Position numbers and translations under genes: made by a program
The notes under the pieces: model-generated
The model's database searches: none
The model's input: only the letters and a program-made list of their open reading frames with translations
What the model was told of the DNA's origin: nothing
Shown here: positions 1-5,633 of the stretch, in pieces
How the letters are laid out: every line of letters starts with the position of its first letter
Position numbering within the stretch: the stretch's first letter is position 1
Source: Coxiellaceae bacterium
GTDB lineage: Bacteria > Pseudomonadota > Gammaproteobacteria > GCA-013414725
Direction: 5' to 3'
Length of the DNA stretch: 6,382 bases
NCBI GenBank assembly: GCA_013414725.1
Contig: CP058706.1
Span: 760,776-767,157 of the forward strand

Positions 1-1
1 A

Positions 2-70
2 AGTGATTTAGTGGGTGGTCATGCTGACAAGACATTTAAACTGCCAAACCCTTATTATTTTGTGCCCTAA
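2..70 (+). CDS. C-terminal tail of an unidentified protein, cut by the left edge
   Basis: From position 2 the frame is open to a TAA at 68-70 and ends with residues such as GHADKTFKLPNPYYFVP. This looks like ordinary protein sequence, but only 22 residues are visible and I do not recognise the family. If real, the gene converges on the PAAR gene, with 20 bases between the two stop codons. I see no obvious hairpin terminator in that gap, only an imperfectly useful ACCTAT-tg-ACCTAT direct repeat at 75-88. A competing reading is a minus-strand gene starting at an ATG at 35-33 (MSCQHDHPLNH) and leaving the window. I prefer the plus-strand reading because no good ribosome binding site precedes that ATG. 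Confidence 0.35.
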   Translation, partial: SDLVGGHADKTFKLPNPYYFVP

Positions 71-90
71 TTATACCTATTGACCTATGG

Positions 91-441
91 TTATTTTTCA
101 GAGTTGGCATAGACATCAATTAATGGAAATTGATAATTTGGTAATTGATAGTTGCTTTGTTTAAAAGCGTAGGCTTTTCGTGGCGGTGTCATTGCAATGG
201 TGCCGCCTTGCGCTGTTCTTGCACCTTGAAAGGCGGCAGGTTTACCGTTGATGATGGCGTATTCACAACCTTCAATGATGGAATCATCGCCATAACCTGG
301 ATGTAATACACGGTCACCTTGTCGCGCCACCGGTTTGTTTTCTATCATCACATCAGGGGACCCTTCAATAATGATGCCGGTGGTTCCATCAGGATACAAT
401 ACTTGGTCGCCTACTAAGGCATAAGTTTGGTCTTGTGGCAT
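91..441 (-). CDS. PAAR-repeat protein (type VI secretion spike-tip type)
   Basis: The 116-residue product has two PAAR-type modules. The first is GDQVLYPDGTTGIIIEGSPD (11-30) followed by KPVARQGD (36-43). The second is GDDSIIEGCEYAIINGKPAA (51-70). The pattern of I-x-x-G-[SC], V/A-x-I-x-x-K-P-[VA]-A-[RF] and Q-G is characteristic of the family. PAAR proteins form a sharp cone on the VgrG spike of the type VI secretion system, often hold a zinc ion, and recruit effectors. H47 and C59 could contribute to metal binding, though the usual ligand set is not obviously complete. The tail from about residue 83 (TPPRKAYAF onward) is a short aromatic and proline-containing extension, too small to be a toxin domain. 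The start ATG at 441-439 follows a strong GGGGAG site. The gene is divergent from the large STAND gene, so co-transcription is not expected. It shows no frameshift. Confidence 0.9.
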   Translation of the reverse strand: MPQDQTYALVGDQVLYPDGTTGIIIEGSPDVMIENKPVARQGDRVLHPGYGDDSIIEGCEYAIINGKPAAFQGARTAQGGTIAMTPPRKAYAFKQSNYQLPNYQFPLIDVYANSEK

Positions 442-447
442 AGCTAT

Positions 448-453
448 CTCCCC
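448..453 (-). promoter_or_regulatory. Ribosome binding site of the PAAR gene
   Basis: On the minus strand GGGGAG lies six bases upstream of the ATG at 441. This supports that start for the 116-residue PAAR protein. Confidence 0.6.
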
Positions 454-468
454 ATGTATATTAGTTAA

Positions 469-488
469 TACATTTCAGTTTAAATGTA
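469..488. promoter_or_regulatory. Inverted repeat TACATTT-N6-AAATGTA between divergent genes; possible operator
   Basis: A perfect 7-base inverted repeat (469-475 and 482-488, spacer cagttt) sits near the middle of the 94-base gap between the PAAR gene (-) and the large STAND gene (+). This is where a regulator acting on both divergent promoters would bind. The arms are AT-rich, so chance is possible, and a hairpin in the 5' leader is an alternative. I could not place convincing -35/-10 pairs for either gene in this gap. Confidence 0.35.
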
Positions 489-522
489 ATATTTGCCGCC
501 AGCAATACCGTAAAAATCATAT

Positions 523-527
523 AAGGA
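523..527 (+). promoter_or_regulatory. Ribosome binding site of the TIR-NACHT gene
   Basis: AAGGA lies eight bases upstream of the ATG at 536, the first plausible start of the large gene. It fixes the N-terminus at MLELSPAVVNT, upstream of the TIR-like domain. That short open frame would otherwise be dismissed, because it stops after 32 codons at 632-634. Confidence 0.6.
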
Positions 528-535
528 ATTTGATC

Positions 536-1311
536 ATGCTAGAGTTGTCTCCTGCGGTAGTTAATACTATTCCCGAATCCCAATTTGATGCCTTAATCGC
601 AGAATTTTTGAAAATCGCTTTTGTGGTTTGTTAAACAAAATAAAAATTCTCTCTCTAAGGCTAAGTCAATGCCAACCTGTTATATTGTCTATGCCAGAGA
701 AACAGGAATAGAACCGCAAGTAAAGTTACTGGCCAATTATTTGTTAACAATCGGCATGGACGTGATCTGTGAAGCCATTTTGAAGCCAAAAGCTATCATC
801 ATCAAAATTTAATCCAACAAATTCACAAAGTAGATTATGTCATTATCATGGGCACAAAAGCCTTGCAACAACAATGCCAACAATTAGACAATTTAATCAT
901 GGGTGGGAAATATCATCCATGCCATTAGCAGCAAGAGAAGTGACGGTCATTCGGCAGCGTATTCAAAACAACAAACAACACACTCTTTGGATGGTCCCTG
1001 TGCGTTTTGATGGCACAACAGAGCAGTGTCTGCCAGCGCTATTGGACAAAGTCAATGTCATCGACGCGACCAGTGCATGGCCGAATTATACTGCCATATT
1101 GCATTTAATGCAGCGATTGTTACCACATCAGCAAAATTTATTTGGAGACATAGTCAGTAAGTGGCGACAAGCTCAAGAAGTCCAATCATGGCAGAAAAAT
1201 GCCGATAGAGCTGATGAATTGAGGCGGTATGTTTATGCATTTTATACCTATAAAAAACAGCAAAATGAACAAAGAGATGAATTCATTAGAAGGCAATTGA
1301 AAAGTTTTTAG
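536..1311 (+). pseudogene. N-terminal part: TIR/SEFIR-like domain (fragments)
   Basis: After a short helical leader (MLELSPAVVNT...) the restored protein has an alpha/beta layout like a TIR or SEFIR domain. A first strand, MPTCYIVYARETG (from 669), resembles TIR box 1. It is followed by a helix with VKLLANYLLTIGMDV. Then come VDYVIIMGTKAL (832-867, the strand-D position), a helix with LAAREVTVIRQRI (from 925), and HTLWMVPVRFDG with CLPALL (about 979-1044). In TIR enzymes a glutamate in the helix after the fourth strand cleaves NAD+. The E of AAREV is the natural candidate, but the assignment is inferred. The longest intact piece is 874-1311, whose first codons before ISSMPLAAREV are out of frame. 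From about 1165 the sequence is rich in Q, K, R and E and probably a helical or coiled-coil spacer (QEVQSWQKNADRADELRRYV). Frame breaks lie near 613, 775, 909 and 1292. The family match is from pattern only. Confidence 0.65.
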
Positions 1312-2153
1312 AAGGGTTGACCGGGCAAACAATAGAACAGAGCAATCTTAATACGACACAAACGCAAATACCGCCAGTTGAGAAATCAACTAACACTAGT
1401 TCGATGCTGGATGTTTTGTCAAAAAAGCAAATAGAAAACTTGTCGCAAAAGCCAAGTGTGGTAGCGGTAATTTCGCAGTTTCCGGTTATTGATAATGCTG
1501 TTCCTGAGGTGACAATGGTTGCCAAGGTGCCTCGAGTGCAGTTATTGGATTTAGATCAAATGCTGAGAAATTTTTACCAAAAATTTGATCAGCTACCATT
1601 ATTGCTTTATGAACGCTCGTTGCCGATAGAACAGAGTTTCATTAATCTTAGTATTTTAGAAAATATTTATGAGAAAACACCGTCAATAAATAAAACTAAT
1701 AATAATGAAAATAATTTAGAGCAAACAAAAGTCTTAAGTCAGGCTAATGTAACGACATTTGAAGAAATTTATTCTGTTCGCAAGGAAAGCATCAAATTAG
1801 AAAATATTTTTAAGCCAATCAATGGTAAGCTGCCGCAGAAATTGCTGATTGAAGGCAAAGCGGGCATCGGTAAATCCACCTTATTTCGTCAAATCATTGA
1901 TCAATGGACAAAACGGAGATTATTTAACGAGTTTGACATCGTCTTTTGGATTCCTTTGCGAAAATTACGTAATTATACGCCAGCGATGCTGACATTGGCA
2001 GAGGTCATTCAGCGTGAATGCTTGGGCATGACAGAGGATGCCGCATTCAATCACCAAGCCATCAGCCAGTGGTTGGAAATGCACCGAGGTAAAATATTGT
2101 GGGGTTCGATGGTTTTGATGAAGTGGCAGATGTTGATCCCAACAGCCCTTTAG
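1293..2153 (+). pseudogene. Linker and first half of NACHT domain with Walker A
   Basis: The open stretch begins AIEKFLEGLTGQTIEQ. A low-complexity, N/Q/S/T-rich linker of roughly 150 residues follows (TNTSS, NKTNNNENN). It is likely disordered and joins the TIR-like domain to the NTPase. The NACHT module starts near 1785 with KESIKLENIFKP and the strand KLLIEG. The P-loop GKAGIGKST lies at 1854-1880 and is complete, including the Lys and Ser that bind the phosphates and magnesium. FDIVFWIPLRKLRNY (about 1933-1977) is the next strand typical of NACHT proteins, then ILTLAEVIQ-like helix sequence (TLAEVIQRECLG). The open frame ends artificially at 2153 because a base is missing in the GGGG run at 2101-2104, just before Walker B. 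The last residues of this open frame (SMVLMKWQ onward) are therefore spurious. Taken alone this fragment would be annotated as a NACHT protein without an intact ATPase. Confidence 0.85.
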
Positions 2154-2973
2154 GCAAATTTTACAAGAATTATACAACCAAACGCCTCATATCATCACTA
2201 GCAGGCCTAATTTTTATAATTATACCCAAGAAGACCGACGTTTAGAAATAGTAGGTTTTACTGACCAAGATTGTTTAGCTTATGTGACGAATTTTTGTCA
2301 GCAAGTGGGGCTGCTGATCACGCTAAAGCATTACAAGCGCTACTACAACAGCAAGTCCATCTGCGTAATATGGCGCGTATACCTATTATTCTAGAATTAA
2401 TTTGCAGCAGTTTTATTGAACAAAAAAACTGGGTCTATGGCAGTGATATGGGGCTGACCAATGTTTACCGAGCAATCATCACTAGTTTATTAAAAAGGTA
2501 TTTGTTGCGGCAAGGTGAAGCGATTGAAGAATTGAGCAGTAAAGCTGTTTGGGAACATCCGCGTTGCCAATTATTATTGCAAGCATTGGCAGCCATTGCT
2601 TGGCAAGGAATGCAGCAACATGACCTGATCATTGGCCCCAAAGGTTACTTCTTTGTTTTAAAACAAATGCGAATTGATCAAGATGCAGAAATGCTACAAG
2701 AAATTTTTGCATTTTGGTATATTACAACGTGCGAGCGTTTACCAAGAATCATTACTAAATCAAGAATATTGTTTTTCGCATCTTTCTATCCAAGAGTTTT
2801 TTGCAATTTACTTAGAGAACTGTTTAAAAGCACCGTTAGAATCAACCAAATATAAGCAAGCCAGGAGTGCTATTCTTTATCATAAATATGAGCCGCGTTG
2901 GCAATTGATCATGAGTTTTACAGCAGGATTGTTGCGACAGAATCAAGATCTTTTGCTAAATATTGGCAGTTGA
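2105..2973 (+). pseudogene. Second half of NACHT domain: Walker B, sensor and winged-helix-like end
   Basis: Directly after the break at 2101-2104 the frame reads FDGFDEVADVDPNSPLGK (from 2105). This carries the extended Walker B motif with the DGxDE signature of NACHT NTPases. After one more base in the T run at 2159-2162 it continues LQELYNQTPHIITSRPNF, giving the sensor-type TSRP at 2197-2208. Another break at 2292-2296 leads into FLSASGAADHAKALQALL and then RIPIILELICSSF, the usual P-x-x-L-x-x-I/L-C helix. A break near 2706 leads to NQEYCFSHLSIQEFFAIYLE, with FSHLSIQEFFA at 2773-2805. This is the hallmark [FY]-x-H-x-[ST]-[FIL]-Q-E-[FY] box that closes NACHT modules. HKYEPRWQLIMSFTAGLL follows (2881-2934), resembling a motif I recall from NACHT proteins of intracellular gammaproteobacteria. 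Open pieces here are 2271-2855 and 2674-2973. The overlap between them is an artefact of the frame change, not two genes. Confidence 0.85.
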
Positions 2974-3349
2974 TTGCAAATGATGCTAGAGATACAGTAG
3001 GACTGTATGCGCTTTTCTTAGAGATCCGTTGTTTGGAGGAGGAAATCCCCCAGAGCCTATTCTAGTTAAATGGCTGCCAAAACTGCAGGAAGGAATCAGA
3101 GCGTTATTTCTTACCTCGAACCAAACAACAACCAAAGATGTTTTGATCAATTACTTAGTAATTAGTCCAAACATTACTCGAAATTCTCATTTCAAAGATT
3201 TTGCCGATCATTGCTTAAAGCAACTCAAGGAAATGCCTAATTCTGACCTAAAACTTTTATTATTTTGTAATTTTATTTTGGCATTGCCTGTATATTCCGA
3301 GCTTTTATTAGGGCAGGTGTTGAAAGTTCAAACCTTCCGTTCAGGGTAA
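2949..3349 (+). pseudogene. Post-NACHT helical region
   Basis: With one base restored near 2946 the protein continues SFAKYWQLIANDARDTVG and LYALFLEIRCLEEE. With another in the AAA run at 3043-3045 it reads NPPEPILVKWLPKLQEGIRA. The open piece from 3029 ends at a stop at 3347-3349, soon after the break in the AAA run at 3323-3325. The sequence is helical, leucine-rich and without cysteine or glycine clusters. I take it as the connector between the NTPase and the repeat solenoid. The W-x-x-L...D-R-D...G...R-C-L-E-E spacing resembles the segment that follows the NACHT box in related large proteins, but I name no domain. Confidence 0.6.
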
Positions 3350-4323
3350 AAAGCTCTAGCGCAGATAAAGGTGCTTATGCCCAGGAAGCAATAGAAACAT
3401 TTATGCTAACTTGTTCTTCAATTGATCAGAAATTGGTAAAGGAATTATTTGTTGATAAAAGAAGTGGGTTAATTAGTGGAATCTATCTAAGCATGGGTTC
3501 AGATTGGGAAACATACAACAATCAAATGTTTGCTTTTCTCAGGCAAGGCGGGACTAAGGATAAAATTGACAATAATTATCAAAATGTTGTTCAGTCTTTT
3601 AACAATTATGCTAAAACTCATCCTGAGAAAGCAAAGAAAATAATTGAAACTGATATTGAATCATGCAAGACAGATAAGAAAATATTTAAGGTGGGGTATG
3701 AACATTATAGTGCAGATCTTCGGATGATTAGCGTTTTGGCACAGGGTGCACCTCAATATGCTGATCTTACAATGCCTATTTTAATCGATGGTATTAAGAA
3801 TAGTTATGTTCCTGATGAAATTTATGCTGCAATTTTGACCATACTTCAATTGCAACCAAACTATATTCAGGATGTACAGCAATTGTTGCAGTCTGAAATC
3901 AAATATGGGCAAAATTTAGCAAGAATTGTAGGAATACTGTTGCAAGTTGCACCGACGCAAGCTGATGCATTATTCACATTGTTAATGCAAAATTATCAAA
4001 ACTACATAAACAAAGACCAAATAGAAGTAGCAGATTTTGTTAAAATATTTAGCATAGTTGTGTGTCTATGCCCACAACATGCAAAAAGAGTATACGATTG
4101 GTTATGTAAACTTCCTGTAAAATCGGCATATGAACGTCAGTCAATCTATTTAGCATTTGCTGTTGCAGTTCAAGCGGATCCGACCATTGCTGAAGGCATT
4201 TTAGTAAAACTAATTGAAATTCTGCCCTATCATCCGTCAAGTAAAGATACTTATCGGGGCTTATTCGTTGACCAAAAAATATTGGCACTAATGATGCTTT
4301 GTCGTTGCAAATCAGAAACATGA
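3350..4323 (+). pseudogene. HEAT-like alpha-solenoid, first part
   Basis: This is the longest undamaged piece; its first ATG is at 3403 and no break is needed until about 4299. From about 3620 it is built of helical pairs with a repeated [A/C/D/Q/H]-P-x-x-[A/I] turn: HPEKA 3619, APQYA 3748, QPNYI 3853, APTQA 3949, CPQHA 4069 and DPTIA 4177. Successive turns are 43, 35, 32, 40 and 36 codons apart, which fits HEAT/ARM-type repeats of two helices each. In STAND proteins such C-terminal solenoids recognise the trigger and hold the NTPase off. The earlier portion (SGIYLSMGSDWETYNNQM and on) is less regular. The ATG at 3403 is internal to the large gene and has no convincing ribosome binding site, so I do not think it is a gene start. 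The sensing partner cannot be predicted. Confidence 0.7.
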
Positions 4324-5010
4324 TGACAGTTTTAGGCTTTGATGAATTTTATCATAGTGCTTTTTTGCATTGGCTGCATTAGTAAAAGTTGCGCCACAGC
4401 ATCTACCAAAATCATCCCCGTACTTGAGGCTGGCATAGAACATAAAAAATCAAAAGTACGATATGATACTTGTTTGACACTGGGAGTTCTGTTTAAGGCC
4501 GATCCGCGTACTGTTGAAAAATTTGTTCCACTTTTATTGCGCGTGTGTGAGGATAAATCAAGAGAGGTCATGCTAAAAGCACATGAGCTTTTTAACATGT
4601 CACTGCAATTGGCGTCACAATTCGCTATCACAGCGGTTCCTCAATTTATTAAAGCAATGCGCAATAAAGAAAATGAATTATCAACAAATCGAGGAGGTTT
4701 AGAAATCGTTGACTACTTCGAAGTTTTTACCTTGAAAAACTTGCCAGTGATGTTGGGTGATAGAGGAAGTCGGTTATTGTTGAAGACGGGTACTAAAGAA
4801 ACCGGATTTGACTCTGATGTCATTTTATTTTTGTGGCTGATGACCCACAGTAAAATTTTGAAGAATTCAACTATTCATCTTTTGTCTCTGAATGAAGAGG
4901 TAGGCCGGCTTTATACTCAAGAAGAAAGCCAACCGGTCTCAATAGAGCTATCCATGGAATTGGCCTTGACCGTCAGTTTTATAATTCAGAAATTAAGCCA
5001 AAAATACTAG
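4301..5010 (+). pseudogene. HEAT-like alpha-solenoid, second part
   Basis: Adding one base at about 4299, one in the T run at 4361-4366 and one in the A run at 4408-4411 gives NMMTVLGFDEFYH, FFALAALVKVAPQHLPK and IIPVLEAGIEHKKSKVR in one frame. The P-turn of APQHL at 4391 then lies 72 restored codons after the one at 4177, exactly twice 36. The next (DPRTV at 4501) is 37 codons on. This regularity independently supports the repairs. HKKSKVRYDTCLTLGVLFKA and DKSREVMLKAHELF are classic HEAT helices with the V/R pattern. After about 4680 the repeats become irregular (STNRGGLEIVDYFEVF). The open piece starting at an ATG at 4339 begins with about 24 out-of-frame residues that mimic a hydrophobic signal sequence. 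They are spurious. Confidence 0.7.
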
Positions 5011-5015
5011 AAAAA

Positions 5016-5441
5016 TCACTCCTGAGGTCTACATTCATCTCTTTGATGGGGCTTTGTTTACGAGGCTTACAAAACAGAGTTTTCAAATTTTAGAAGCCAA
5101 TATAATCCTGAAGCGGTGGATTTAACTCATTTTGATGCCATAGTGGAACCGGCGCTTGCATCTTCAAGCCCGCAACAAGCTAACACTAGTTCGCCGGCCC
5201 GCTATATTGCTACTGTACTCAGTTATCAGCCAAGTCCAGTCCACGCTCGCCCAAATGGTATACAAAGTCAATTAATATCAAGCAGTGCGGAATTGGTGAC
5301 TACACTAAAAGAGTGGCAATTAAAAGCTGGAATATGCGTCTCTAAAAAACCTTAGTCGTCACATTAGATGCGGAGCAAATGACTGATATTGATCAAGCCC
5401 AGCAATGGTTAATGTCGTTTGCCTCCATGATTAAAAAATAA
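5016..5441 (+). pseudogene. C-terminal region of the STAND protein, unrecognised
   Basis: Two A-run repairs (5000-5004 and 5011-5015) lead into ITPEVYIHLFDGALFTRLTK. One in the CC at 5097-5098 gives QYNPEAVDLTHFDAIVEP. One in the A6 run at 5344-5349 gives SKKTLVVTLDAEQMTDIDQA and the final QQWLMSFASMIKK before TAA 5439-5441. The middle (SSSPQQANTSSPARYIATVL) is rich in S, P, Q and A and probably flexible. The end has a strand-helix feel with VVTLDAEQM. I recognise no domain. As the only part outside TIR, NACHT and solenoid, it could be an extra sensor or binding module. The open piece starting at 5116 is internal and not a separate gene. Confidence 0.55.
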
Positions 5442-5619
5442 TGCCGAATGCTATCAAACAAGAAGGAATTGAAACGACTAGTGATGAGTTGTTTCATACT
5501 TTAAAATCAAGCTGCGATCGCCATCACATGCGATTAAATTGTATGATCTGTTGCAAGCGACAGAACTTTTGCTGTATCTTCGTCTGAGCTGGAGGCAAGA
5601 TTTTAATGTTAATTCTTAG
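5441..5619 (+). pseudogene. Small protein of about 59 residues overlapping the STAND gene by one base; one frameshift
   Basis: The ATG at 5441-5443 shares its A with the TAA of the large gene (TAATG), an arrangement typical of translational coupling. As sequenced the frame gives MPNAIKQEGIETTSDELFHT and on to a TGA at 5585-5587, with an odd cysteine-rich tail (NCMICCKRQNFCCIFV). Adding one base in the A4 run at 5503-5506 replaces this with IKLRSPSHAIKLYDLLQATE and LLLYLRLSWRQDFNVNS, ending at TAG 5617-5619. That tail is a convincing amphipathic-helix sequence, and the gene then ends 14 bases before the next start. The same kind of defect as in the large gene suggests they share a history. No family is recognised. 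It may be a small partner or regulator of the STAND protein, or just the end of the operon. Confidence 0.5.
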
Positions 5620-5622
5620 TTT

Positions 5623-5628
5623 AAGGAG
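5623..5628 (+). promoter_or_regulatory. Ribosome binding site of the oxidoreductase gene
   Basis: AAGGAG lies five bases upstream of the ATG at 5634, supporting that start. I see no terminator hairpin between the preceding small ORF and this gene, so read-through from the STAND gene is possible. Confidence 0.7.
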
Positions 5629-5633
5629 AGACT

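Larger units (their letters stand above)
536..5441 (+). pseudogene. Giant TIR/SEFIR-like + NACHT + HEAT-like STAND protein, one gene broken by about 18 frameshifts
   Basis: I read the span as one gene of about 1640 codons, from ATG 536 to TAA 5439-5441. Open pieces follow each other on the same strand, each picking up where the last stops. Frame changes fall at or beside these runs: 611-614 A, 775-776 C, 908-910 A, 1292-1293 G, 2101-2104 G, 2159-2162 T, 2292-2296 T, 2704-2708 T, 2945-2946 A, 3043-3045 A, 3323-3325 A, 4298-4300 T (or 4309-4311 A), 4361-4366 T, 4408-4411 A, 5000-5004 A, 5011-5015 A, 5097-5098 C and 5344-5349 A. Sixteen are mended by adding one base. The ones near 613 and 2706 need one base removed or two added. 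No nonsense substitution needs repair. NACHT proteins of this plan are STAND NTPases: a sensor solenoid controls NTP-driven oligomerisation of an N-terminal effector. As sequenced no full product can be made. Whether this is real decay or sequencing error cannot be told from the sequence. Confidence 0.85.

Noticed and set aside
1286..1525. Minus-strand open frame of 79 codons
   Set aside because: It lies wholly opposite the linker of the large gene, whose plus-strand reading continues into an unmistakable NACHT domain; its composition is low-complexity (C, V, S rich).
1965..2177. Minus-strand open frame of 70 codons
   Set aside because: It is antisense to the NACHT Walker B region and has no recognisable features.
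4339..4410. Apparent signal peptide at the start of the open frame at 4339 (MMNFIIVLFCIGCIS)
   Set aside because: These residues are read out of frame. The correct frame across this stretch gives FYH, then FFALAALVKVAPQHLPK, which continues the solenoid.
4049..4631. Two minus-strand open frames (4049-4321 and 4332-4631)
   Set aside because: Both are shadows of the HEAT-like solenoid coding strand, which shows regular repeat spacing.
1390..5193. A shared 14-mer ctaacactagttcg at 1390-1403 and 5180-5193, considered as a direct repeat or insertion/attachment site
   Set aside because: Both copies encode NTSS in frame in low-complexity linkers. The identity does not extend further, and one such match is not very surprising in 6.4 kb.
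611..5349. Programmed ribosomal frameshifting as an explanation of the breaks
   Set aside because: Far too many sites, mostly lacking a slippery heptamer and a downstream structure, and programmed shifting would not be needed 18 times in one gene.
536..5619. Insertion sequence, CRISPR array, tRNA or rRNA
   Set aside because: I saw no transposase motif, no terminal inverted repeats, no regularly spaced repeats at the DNA level and no RNA gene signature on either strand.
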